Source: PALSA-1353 sp036267155 (GTDB lineage: Bacteria > Planctomycetota > Phycisphaerae > Tepidisphaerales > Tepidisphaeraceae). From it: a stretch of DNA of 64,000 nt. The stretch's first letter is position 1, and the number at the start of each line of letters is the position of its first letter. The position numbers and the translations under genes are program-made. This document shows positions 34,723-42,399 of the stretch, in pieces. The notes beneath the pieces are model-generated. The model ran no database searches. It was not told the origin of the DNA and saw nothing but the letters and a program-made list of their open reading frames with translations. Location of the stretch: contig DATAWP010000007.1 of assembly GCA_036267155.1 (NCBI GenBank), positions 13,943-77,942 on the forward strand. The letters are read 5' to 3'.

Positions 34723-37112
34723 GCCTTGAGGCCTTCGTAGTACACCCACCGGCGGCTGCTGCGAATCACGATCACCGTCAGTGCCAGGACCAAAATGAAC
34801 AGGACCCACGCAAGGGCGCTGGCATATCCCATGTTGTGGAATTCGAACGCCTGGCGATACAGATACAGCACGTAGACCAACGTTGCGTTGCCCGGTCCAC
34901 CATCGGTCATCACGTACACCTGGGCGAAGATCTGAAAGCTGGCGATGATGGCCATGATGAGGTTGAAGAAAATCAGCGGCGAGATCATCGGGATGGTGAC
35001 GTTGACGAATTGTCCGATGCGGCTGGCGCCGTCGATGTGGGCTGCCTCGTAGAGCGAAGCCGGCACGTTCTTCAGTGCGGCCAGATAAATGAGCATCCCC
35101 CCACCGACGGTCCACAGAGCCATGATCGTGAACGCCGGCACGCCCCAGCGGGCGGCATCGTCGCCGACCCAATCGGGAGGCGTGAAATGAAACAGGTGGC
35201 CGAAGGGCGCCAGCATGTGGTCGATCAATCCGTAATCCTTATTGAACAGCCACAGCCAGATGGCCGCCATCGTCACCCCGCCGACCAGCGTCGGGATGTA
35301 GTAAATCGTGCGGAAAATACCGATCCCTTTCACCCTTGTGTTCATCAGCAGCGCGACGGCCAGGGCGGCGATCTGCGTCAGCGGAACGGCCAGCAGCGCA
35401 TAGTACGCCGTCACCCGCAACGACGGACCGAAGTCGTCGTCATAGCTGTAGGATTTGAACGCCCCGCCCATCATGTGGCGGTAATTGTCCAGGCCAACGA
35501 ATTGGGCGCCGCTCACCGGCGTCATCGCCGTCCAGCGCGTCATCGACAGCAGCAGCGACATCACCATCGGCCCCAGCGTCAAGGCCAGGAACCCGATAAA
35601 CCACGGCGAAATGCAGAGCCATCCAATACGCTCCATTTTGCGATCAATCGACCCGAGCTTTTGACGCCGGCTGAAATACCAGGCGAGTGCAATCGCTGCC
35701 GCGATGGCCAGGGCACAGACGATGCCCACGATCTGCCAGTTCATCGGCGGGAATTTCCCGGTCTTCAGCGGCGAGGCCTCTTCCCGTAGCCATCTCGCCT
35801 TGAGATTTTTAGCCGCCTCGGTCGGCGAAATCTGGTTCTCCGTCAGGCATTTGGAGATTTCATCGTCGAAATACTGGGTGAATTCCCGCTCCGCGGGAAT
35901 CTGCGATATCTCGGCGTGCTTGATGCTGTCGAGGAACACCTGAGCATGTTCGGGTTTTCCGGAAAGAAACGCGTCGCTCTTCGCCACCGCCTTGAGAGAT
36001 GGGATGGCCAGCCCCAGCCGCGCCATCATTTCCTGGCCCTGTTTTCCGCACAGAAATCGCAGCAGCTGGAATGCTTCCTTCGGATGCTTCGTGGAGCTGG
36101 ACATGGTCCACGCGACGACCGCAATATCCGAAACGGTGCGCGTTTCGTGCGGAAGGGGAACGACGTCCCACTGAAAATCGGTGATTCCCGGATCGCCCGG
36201 ACCGGTGCCGCGGAAGTGCGGCGTTTCCCAGCGTCCCAGTGGGCCGAGACAGCCGACTTTGCCGGTGAAAAACAACTGGTAGCCGTTATCCCGTTCGGCC
36301 GGACCCGTGGCGTGATAGGCCACATCGTCGATAAAACGAAGGCGATGCACCATCGTCATGGCGGCGATGGCCTGAGGCGAATCGAGCGTGACGTTGCTGA
36401 AATCGGCGCCCTTGAAAAAATCTCCGCCGTAACACTGAAGGATGTTCTGCAGCACCAGCGGCCAGGAGGTATTCAGCACGGCGCCGTAATCTCGCCCAGC
36501 CGCATCCGGCGGAAGCGCGGAGATTTTCTTGCAATCCTTTTCGAATTCGTCCCAGGTCCAGCCGTTGTAGGGCAACGGGATGCCGGCCTTCTTGAAGAGA
36601 TCGCAGTTGACGTACATCACCATGGTGGTGAAGTCTTTGGGAATGCCGTAGAGCGGCCCGCGCCCGGCTTCGTGGCCGTCATAGCGGAAAGCATCGAGAA
36701 GCAAGGGATAAAAACCGTCCAGCCACTGTTTGCCATCCGGCAAACCCGCGATGAATGGGTCCAGGTTCGCCAGCAATTTCAGCTTCGCGAATTCCGGCAC
36801 GTACTCGTAGCTCAAGTAAAACAAATCCGGAGCCGTTCCGGCGGCGAGCATGGTCTTGAGCTTGGAATCGTAATCCGCCGCGTGGATGCGCAGGATCTTG
36901 ATGTCGGGATGCTCGCGCTCGTATTGTGCGACCAGGTCGCGGACGATCTGTTCTTCGGAAGCGTCTCCCCATTGCAGAATGACCAGCGGCGTGCGGTGAT
37001 CGCGCGGATCGTGCTCGCGCCACAGCCGCAGGCCGACTTCAAAGAACGACCAAATCACCACCAGCGTAGCGCCCCACGCCAGAAGCCAGCGAACCGCCTT
37101 GCCAATCGTCAT
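34719..37112 (-). CDS. Fused ABC sugar-binding protein and MalF-type permease
   Basis: One 797-aa chain joins two subunits that are normally separate. Residues 8-28 are a membrane anchor. Residues 40-435 are an extracellular solute-binding domain of the maltose-binding type (TPLVILQWGDASEEQIVRDL, GTAPDLFYLSYEYVPEFAKL, LYGIPKDFTTMVMYVNCDLF). Residue 450 starts a second helix (WQIVGIVCALAIAAAIALAW). From about 490 there is a six-helix MalF-type permease with EAA loop EAAHIDGASRIGQFVNVTIP. The start is ATG 37112 with GAGGCG upstream; the open frame extends to 37328 inside the GH13 gene but that part is not conserved. Tethering the binding domain to the channel fixes a 1:1 ratio and local capture. 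Confidence 0.92.
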   Translation of the reverse strand: MTIGKAVRWLLAWGATLVVIWSFFEVGLRLWREHDPRDHRTPLVILQWGDASEEQIVRDLVAQYEREHPDIKILRIHAADYDSKLKTMLAAGTAPDLFYLSYEYVPEFAKLKLLANLDPFIAGLPDGKQWLDGFYPLLLDAFRYDGHEAGRGPLYGIPKDFTTMVMYVNCDLFKKAGIPLPYNGWTWDEFEKDCKKISALPPDAAGRDYGAVLNTSWPLVLQNILQCYGGDFFKGADFSNVTLDSPQAIAAMTMVHRLRFIDDVAYHATGPAERDNGYQLFFTGKVGCLGPLGRWETPHFRGTGPGDPGITDFQWDVVPLPHETRTVSDIAVVAWTMSSSTKHPKEAFQLLRFLCGKQGQEMMARLGLAIPSLKAVAKSDAFLSGKPEHAQVFLDSIKHAEISQIPAEREFTQYFDDEISKCLTENQISPTEAAKNLKARWLREEASPLKTGKFPPMNWQIVGIVCALAIAAAIALAWYFSRRQKLGSIDRKMERIGWLCISPWFIGFLALTLGPMVMSLLLSMTRWTAMTPVSGAQFVGLDNYRHMMGGAFKSYSYDDDFGPSLRVTAYYALLAVPLTQIAALAVALLMNTRVKGIGIFRTIYYIPTLVGGVTMAAIWLWLFNKDYGLIDHMLAPFGHLFHFTPPDWVGDDAARWGVPAFTIMALWTVGGGMLIYLAALKNVPASLYEAAHIDGASRIGQFVNVTIPMISPLIFFNLIMAIIASFQIFAQVYVMTDGGPGNATLVYVLYLYRQAFEFHNMGYASALAWVLFILVLALTVIVIRSSRRWVYYEGLKA

Positions 37113-37144
37113 CGCGCTTTCGCCTCGCAGAATCGAATCCCGAT

Positions 37145-39679
37145 TCAATGGGTTGTCACATCGCGTTCCGACAGGATCATCGCGCCCCACGGTTTGAGCA
37201 ACACGGTCGCCGTGCCGTGTCGCGCCAATGCCGCCGGTGCAGCGCCGTCGATTGCGGTAATCGTCGGTCTGCCGTCCGGCTGCTGAGGCGAAACACCGGC
37301 GAGACGCGCTTCCGCCGGATCGAGCCAATCAATCAATGCAACATTCTTGTCGGGCGGACCGAACGCCAGCCGCTCGGTGTGTTCCTGATTGCTGCGATTG
37401 ATCACGACGCAAATATGATCGTGACCGAGATCCCGGCTGAAAGCATACACGCCGTTCGCATTGTCGGCCAAAACCGTGTGCGCAAAACCCAGTTGCAGCG
37501 CTTCAATCCGGCGATGGATCGCAATGAGCCGCTGATATTGATCAAACACGCCCTGATTGAACGTGACCTGCGGATCGTCGTACGGCTCGAGATCCTTCCA
37601 GATCATCGGCTCGCGATCGGATGGATCGCTGGGGCCCCACATGCCCGCCTCGTCTCCGTAATAGATCATCGGCGCGCCCACATACGTCATTTGCACGACC
37701 AGCGATTGCTTCATCCGCGTCCACTGTACAGCCCCCGGCTTGGCGATGTCGTAATCGGGATTGTTGTCCTGGATCCTGCTTTTCCCGTTGAACGGCAAAT
37801 CCGGATTCAAAAAACGCGAAGCCCATCGGTCCGTATCGTGACTGTCCAGCAGGTTCATTTGCACCAGCGACACCTGGAATGGATAGACGAACGTAAGTCG
37901 CTGAAGGCGCTCGGCAAAGATCGATGGGTCGATGGCCGTCGCCCGATCGACAAAGAACGACTCCATCGCCTCTGCGAAGGGATACTGCATGGTCGCATCG
38001 AAGGTTTGGCCGTCGAGCCATTGCGGCGCGATCGACCAGATTTCGCCGCTGAGATAGGCGTTGGGCTTGATCGACTTCACCAGCTTTCGCCAATCCACCC
38101 AGAACGGACGTGGAATGTTTTCGCAGGCGTCGAGGCGGAATCCATCCACGCCGCGGGATGGATCGCCGTCGGGCGCCAGCCAGCGGCGGGCGATGTTCAT
38201 GAACAGCTCGCGCGGGCCGTGCACGAGCCCGAGCTTCGGATCCTTGCGAAATTCCGGCAGCGCTCCGTCCGGCGACCCGCCCCACCCGATCCAGTGAAAC
38301 GGCTTCCAACTCGTGATCTCGAACCACCCGGCATATACGGAATTCCGCCCGTTCTTCTTCACATCCTGAAATGCATAGTTGGCCGTGCCGACGTGATTGA
38401 ACACGCCGTCAATGATGACTTTGAACCCCTGCCGATGCGCATCGGCCAAAAAACTCAGGAAAAGCCTGTCGGTTTTGGTCCACTGCCACGTGGATGGATC
38501 GTCCGTCTCGCCATGAAGCTGCGCGATGTCCCCGACGAAGCCGAAGTGGTCGTCGACGTGGCGATAATCGGTCGTGTCGTACTTGTGCGATTCCTCAGCC
38601 TTGAAAATCGGGTTGAGGTAGATGCAGTTGACCCCAAGGCTGCGAAGATAAGGCAGTTCGGAAATGATCCCCTGGAAATCCCCGCCATATCGCCGACTCC
38701 AGACATCGTGATAAAACTCGCCGCTTTCACCGGGGAGAGTCGAAAACCATTTGCTGGTCCAGCGTTTGGTGTTGGGCGGATCGTTGCTCGGATCGCCGTT
38801 GCGAAAGCGCTCCGGGAAAATCTGGTACCAGACCGCATGCTTGGCCCAATCGGGGGTCTCGAATTTCGGCCGCATCGCGCAGCGATACGCGTTGACCTGC
38901 GCGTCGGTCAGCGACGGATAAACTTTGCCGCCGGCCAGGTAAGCGGTCGTGGCGCCGTCGACCAGCCGGAAAAGATAAGAAACCGGACCATGATCGACGG
39001 AAATCAGCCCGTCGAAATTTTCAATGCCGAAGTATTCACTGACCGGGTACATCTCCTGCTCGTTCCACGCGGCGCCGTCCGTGGTCCACAGAATCGCCGC
39101 CGCCTGGATATTGTTCGCCTGTGCGCGGAATCCAAGCCGAAGCATGGTCGGGGTGACCACATTGCGATTGCGAACGTCGGTAGGATCGTGCCGAAGCAGC
39201 GCTTCGACGATCCGCCCGGGCGGCGGAGGGGGAAAACGGCGGGCATCCGGACCGATCAAAACAGCCGAATTTTTCCCGCCGAAGCCATCGGACTCTTCCA
39301 GTTCCGCATCGCCGTTCGGATCCTTGGTCCATTTCCCATCGACCAGGAATTTGTAGGGGTGCACACCCTCGGTCATGTCCACCGTGACGCGGTAGTCCCC
39401 GTCGCTTTGCCGAACCATGGGCGTCGCGTCGTGCGACCAACTGTTGAAGTCGCCGACCAGCATGACGCGATGGCGTCCACCATCCGGCGGGCGATAGGAA
39501 AAGACGTGCGGATAAAACTTGACGTCGCTGCCCGCATCCGTGGCACGAGCCCCGGCGGAACCGACCGCCCAAGCCGCCAACAGCAGCGATGTCAACACGC
39601 GCAACGCAGACAGCCGATGTAATCTGTTCATGGGAGTATGATGATTCCGACGAAAACGATGCGCATGGACTTTGTCCAT
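37145..39679 (-). CDS. Secreted GH13 alpha-amylase-family enzyme with N-terminal glycogen-binding-like domain
   Basis: The product (844 aa) carries a signal peptide (ALRVLTSLLLAAWAVGSAGA). An AMPK-beta/CBM48-like domain (VMLVGDFNSWSHDATPMVR, VHPYKFLVDGKWTKDP) is followed by a linker domain and a GH13 barrel. Catalytic motifs are GVDGFRLDACENI (nucleophile Asp), AYLSGEIW (acid Glu) and LLDSHDTDRW (stabilising Asp), with an early VIIDGVFNH region. The sequence is closest to cyclomaltodextrinase/neopullulanase-type enzymes that cut short alpha-glucans. ATG 39679 has AAAGGGA 10 nt upstream; ATG 39631 is an alternative with a tighter signal peptide. It lies 20 bp after the LacI gene and 32 bp before the transporter fusion gene, so one operon is likely. 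Confidence 0.93.
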   Translation of the reverse strand: MDKVHAHRFRRNHHTPMNRLHRLSALRVLTSLLLAAWAVGSAGARATDAGSDVKFYPHVFSYRPPDGGRHRVMLVGDFNSWSHDATPMVRQSDGDYRVTVDMTEGVHPYKFLVDGKWTKDPNGDAELEESDGFGGKNSAVLIGPDARRFPPPPPGRIVEALLRHDPTDVRNRNVVTPTMLRLGFRAQANNIQAAAILWTTDGAAWNEQEMYPVSEYFGIENFDGLISVDHGPVSYLFRLVDGATTAYLAGGKVYPSLTDAQVNAYRCAMRPKFETPDWAKHAVWYQIFPERFRNGDPSNDPPNTKRWTSKWFSTLPGESGEFYHDVWSRRYGGDFQGIISELPYLRSLGVNCIYLNPIFKAEESHKYDTTDYRHVDDHFGFVGDIAQLHGETDDPSTWQWTKTDRLFLSFLADAHRQGFKVIIDGVFNHVGTANYAFQDVKKNGRNSVYAGWFEITSWKPFHWIGWGGSPDGALPEFRKDPKLGLVHGPRELFMNIARRWLAPDGDPSRGVDGFRLDACENIPRPFWVDWRKLVKSIKPNAYLSGEIWSIAPQWLDGQTFDATMQYPFAEAMESFFVDRATAIDPSIFAERLQRLTFVYPFQVSLVQMNLLDSHDTDRWASRFLNPDLPFNGKSRIQDNNPDYDIAKPGAVQWTRMKQSLVVQMTYVGAPMIYYGDEAGMWGPSDPSDREPMIWKDLEPYDDPQVTFNQGVFDQYQRLIAIHRRIEALQLGFAHTVLADNANGVYAFSRDLGHDHICVVINRSNQEHTERLAFGPPDKNVALIDWLDPAEARLAGVSPQQPDGRPTITAIDGAAPAALARHGTATVLLKPWGAMILSERDVTTH

Positions 39680-39699
39680 AGCGCGTTTTTTCCCTTTGC

Positions 39700-40830
39700 T
39701 CAGCGTTGGGCCGCCATGGCCGTGGATTCGCGCACAACGAGGTGCGTGGGCAGAACCTCCGCAACGCGATCAACCTTTCCGCGGATACGCTCGATCAGCC
39801 GTTCGCACGCCAGCGCGCCGGCTTCGTACAATGGCAGGTGAACGCTGGTCAGTGACGGATTCACGAACGCCGCCTGCTGCATGTCGTCAAAGCCGATGAT
39901 GGAAATATCGGCGGGAATTCGGATTCCGCGCCGGCTGCAATAGTGCATGGCTCCCAGGGCCATCTTATCGTTGCCGGCAAACAGCGCGGTGACATCGGGC
40001 GCCGCCGCGAGGATCCGCTCCGCCGCCGCCGCCCCGCCTTGTTCCGTAAATTGCCCGTCGTCGATCCATTCGGGTCGTGCCTGAACCTCGGCCGATTGCA
40101 GCCGCTGCTCGAAAACCTCCAGCCGGTCGCGCGCGGTCCGCACTTCCGGAGCCGCGTTGATGAAGCCGATTTTCCGATGACCAAGCTGCAGCAGATAGTT
40201 CATCACCTGATCCGTGCCGGCGCGATAATCGCAAACGACGTAGTCCAATCCCCACTGCTCGAGATAGTTATCCACGACGATCAGGGGGTAACGCCGATCC
40301 GTAAAGTCGGCCAGGAAGTGGTGGCGATCGTTGCAGCCCAGGCAAAGAATTCCGTCGATGTATCGGCGCTCGTAGATCGCAATGTGCTCGTGACTTTTAA
40401 CAAAATCCGGCTTGGCCTGTTCGAGCATCACCTTGTAGCCAAGCTTCCCGGCACGATCGCAAACACCGCTGATCAACTCGCCGAAGTAAGCATCGCCAAA
40501 CCCGTGACGGAGGGCCGGGAGCATCACCGCAAGAACCCGCGTGTACCGGCTGGAAAGGCTTTGCGCCAGCCGATTGGGACGATACCCCATCCGATCGATC
40601 ACCTGCTGAACGCGCATTTGCGTCGCGCGGCTGATGCGCGGGTTTTCGTTCAGAACCATCGAAACGGTTGCAACGGATACCTTGGCGCGCTTGGCCACAT
40701 CCCGAAGGTTCACGGGCTTGCCTTCTCGTTTCGAAGCGACCTGAGCAACCTCCACTGCGAATTCCGGTGATGCGCCGCCCTCTATCATAAACCTATTCCC
40801 GGGGGTAAGCCTACGTTTGGCTTCATGCAC
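39700..40830 (-). CDS. LacI-family transcriptional regulator of the alpha-glucan locus
   Basis: The 376-aa regulator has an N-terminal helix-turn-helix (VNLRDVAKRAKVSVATVSMV) and a hinge helix (RPNRLAQSLSSRYTRV) whose Leu pair intercalates at a central CG. A periplasmic-binding-protein-like effector domain follows (SIIGFDDMQQAAFVNPSLTS near the C-terminus). GTG 40830 has AAGG about 6 nt upstream and adds 14 residues before the alternative ATG 40788. It heads the operon LacI-GH13-transporter. The palindromes at 41016, 41193, 42383, 33450 and 33688 are candidate targets, and its own promoter region contains two of them, so autoregulation is likely. The effector is probably a maltooligosaccharide (inference). 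Confidence 0.93.
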   Translation of the reverse strand: MHEAKRRLTPGNRFMIEGGASPEFAVEVAQVASKREGKPVNLRDVAKRAKVSVATVSMVLNENPRISRATQMRVQQVIDRMGYRPNRLAQSLSSRYTRVLAVMLPALRHGFGDAYFGELISGVCDRAGKLGYKVMLEQAKPDFVKSHEHIAIYERRYIDGILCLGCNDRHHFLADFTDRRYPLIVVDNYLEQWGLDYVVCDYRAGTDQVMNYLLQLGHRKIGFINAAPEVRTARDRLEVFEQRLQSAEVQARPEWIDDGQFTEQGGAAAAERILAAAPDVTALFAGNDKMALGAMHYCSRRGIRIPADISIIGFDDMQQAAFVNPSLTSVHLPLYEAGALACERLIERIRGKVDRVAEVLPTHLVVRESTAMAAQR

Positions 40831-41015
40831 TCATGCCTTCATTGGTTGAATCAGTTTACCATGTCGATAAACAAGTTCAAGATGATTTTGCAAAATCGCT
40901 CGATCATCGCGGATAACGATATATATACAAGTAAGATAATGACTTACGATTATACAGGTAAAGCTCCCCCTCTGTTGAAAGGACCCGGCACGTCCGTACC
41001 TGAAGAACCCGATAG

Positions 41016-41027
41016 TTAACCGGTATT
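41016..41027. promoter_or_regulatory. LacI-family operator candidate 3
   Basis: TTAACCGGTATT keeps one perfect half (TTAACC) and a degenerate second half of the palindrome at 41193. It lies 186 bp upstream of the LacI gene and 301 bp upstream of the divergent PEP-CTERM gene. Confidence 0.5.
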
Positions 41028-41192
41028 TTTTTGTTTGACATTTTATTGAAACCAATTATTCTATCGCAAAGTTAGAAGCACCTGTCGCATTTGGCGGAAC
41101 GTGGTTACTGGCTGTTTTTCGAACAACTCCATCGAGGATTTCGATTGAAACCAGTTTGAGCAAGGAGAGGTTTTGAAATCAGGTCCGTTAAA

Positions 41193-41204
41193 TTAACCGG
41201 TTAA
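41193..41204. promoter_or_regulatory. LacI-family operator candidate 4 (perfect palindrome)
   Basis: TTAACCGGTTAA is a perfect 12-bp palindrome with central CCGG, a classical LacI-family operator. It lies 124 bp before the PEP-CTERM gene at 41328 and is the best of the five sites. Confidence 0.7.
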
Positions 41205-41327
41205 CTTGCGTCTCTGATTGTGCGGGACGGCCTGGACGCCGTAGCGGCTGGCCGTGACCTGCAGCAATCGCCTTGGGTCATTCAATTCGACCTGCCTTTG
41301 GGCCGGATCGATAGAAAGGGAGAATTT

Positions 41328-42233
41328 ATGCGGAAGAAACTCGTTCGGTCTTCGCTCGTGGCCGCGGCATGCGTGGCTGCCGGCATTACAGTGGGCGCCC
41401 GCGGCGGCGTTGTTGTCGATGGGACCATCAACGGCGCGGAGGGATACGGCGGACCTATCGCCACCCAAACCGTCAACACCGGCTTCGGTGACAGCACCGT
41501 CGGTGACGGCACGTCCGGGGGTGGGTCGGAACTTGATGCTGCCTATGGCGTTGTGCAAAACGGAAACCTCTACGTGTTTCTTTCCGGGAACGTTGAGGAC
41601 AACGGTAATCACGTCAACCTCTTCATCAGCGACGGCCGCGCTGGGCAAAGCACCCTTAGTGTTCCGGCCACTGGAACCCTGCAAGCCATGAACGGGTCGG
41701 TTTTCAGCCCCGGATTTCAAGCGACATACGCGATGGACATCAATGATTACCTGGAAACGGACTATGTCGAAGAATACACCTATTCCGGTCCGGGCGCCCT
41801 GTCCGGCGGCTACATCGGATCGATTCCGGTAGCCGGTGGAATTGGCACCGGCACACCCGGGATCGCAACGATCGGATGGAACGACACCAACGCGGCGGGC
41901 GTGAATGGCAACGCCGGCACCGCCGCCGATCCCGTCGCAGCCGATGCCGTAACCACCGGAATGGAAGTCGCCATTCCCCTTTCGGCCCTCGGAAATCCGG
42001 CAAATGGGACAAGCATCCTCGTCTTGGCCGACATCAATGGAGGGGGAGACACCTATCTCTCCAACCAATTCCTTCCGGGTTTACCGGTTGGAACCGGCAA
42101 TCTTGGTACGCAAACGTTTAACTTCGGGGGCACCCCAGGCGAGTATTTCGCCATAACCGTTCCCGAGCCGGCGTCCATCGCGGTTCTGGGCGGGGCGGTA
42201 TTGATGCTCTTTTCCAGGCGCCGCCGAATGTAA
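41328..42233 (+). CDS. PEP-CTERM surface protein, single-module paralogue
   Basis: The 301-aa protein starts at ATG 41328 after AAAGGGAG, the same ribosome binding site as the gene at 33343. It has a signal peptide (SSLVAAACVAAGITVGARGG) and one globular module that matches the N-terminal 260 residues of the 871-aa protein: QTVNTGFGDSTVGDGTSGGG, DAAYGVVQNGNLYVFLSGN, MNGSVFSPGFQATYAMD, LSNQFLPGLPVGTGN. The C-terminus is VPEPASIAVLGGAVLMLFSRRRRM, a PEP-CTERM tail. The module opening (VVVDGTINGAEGYG) resembles CBM9-like carbohydrate-binding domains, which would suit a glucan-binding role; that is inference. It is divergent from the LacI operon. Confidence 0.9.
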   Translation: MRKKLVRSSLVAAACVAAGITVGARGGVVVDGTINGAEGYGGPIATQTVNTGFGDSTVGDGTSGGGSELDAAYGVVQNGNLYVFLSGNVEDNGNHVNLFISDGRAGQSTLSVPATGTLQAMNGSVFSPGFQATYAMDINDYLETDYVEEYTYSGPGALSGGYIGSIPVAGGIGTGTPGIATIGWNDTNAAGVNGNAGTAADPVAADAVTTGMEVAIPLSALGNPANGTSILVLADINGGGDTYLSNQFLPGLPVGTGNLGTQTFNFGGTPGEYFAITVPEPASIAVLGGAVLMLFSRRRRM

Positions 42234-42274
42234 GCGGTGTCCGGAACGATACGTATTGAACTAAACATATGCGT

Positions 42275-42300
42275 CCCGCGCAGCACCACCGCTGCGCGGG
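42275..42300 (+). terminator. Hairpin terminator candidate after the PEP-CTERM gene
   Basis: CCCGCGCAGC, a 6-nt ACCACC loop and GCTGCGCGGG form a perfect 10-bp stem 41 bp after the stop. The following bases TGCCTTGTCT are only weakly T-rich. Confidence 0.6.
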
Positions 42301-42345
42301 TGCCTTGTCTAAGTTAATTTTCTTTTAACTTCGAGAACCCTCCGG

Positions 42346-42351
42346 TATAAT
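42346..42351 (+). promoter_or_regulatory. -10 box of the large GH13 gene
   Basis: Perfect TATAAT, with TTTTAA 17 nt upstream as a poor -35. The expected start site is near 42358, giving a leader of about 40 nt that contains GAGGA (42364-42368) and the operator at 42383. Confidence 0.5.
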
Positions 42352-42382
42352 GCTCACGTTGGCGAGGAAACTGAATTGATTT

Positions 42383-42399
42383 GGTTAATCGGTTCACTA
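42383..42399. promoter_or_regulatory. LacI-family operator candidate 5, touching the start codon
   Basis: GGTTAATCGGTTCACTA ends on the A of the ATG at 42399 and lies downstream of the -10 box. A repressor bound here would block elongation. It shares 16 of 17 bases with the site at 33688. Confidence 0.55.

Larger units (their letters stand above)
40831..41327. other. 497-bp divergent regulatory region
   Basis: AT-rich DNA between the LacI gene (minus) and a PEP-CTERM gene (plus). It contains two operator candidates (41016, 41193), a TATATATACA stretch near 40921-40930 and the ribosome binding site AAAGGGAG at 41316-41323. It should contain promoters in both directions. No gene is supported. 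Confidence 0.55.

Noticed and set aside
37148..39622. 824-codon open frame on the plus strand
   Set aside because: It is antisense to the GH13 gene, which carries all catalytic motifs; the plus-strand translation is Arg/His/Gln-rich and motif-free, as expected for the shadow of a GC-rich gene.
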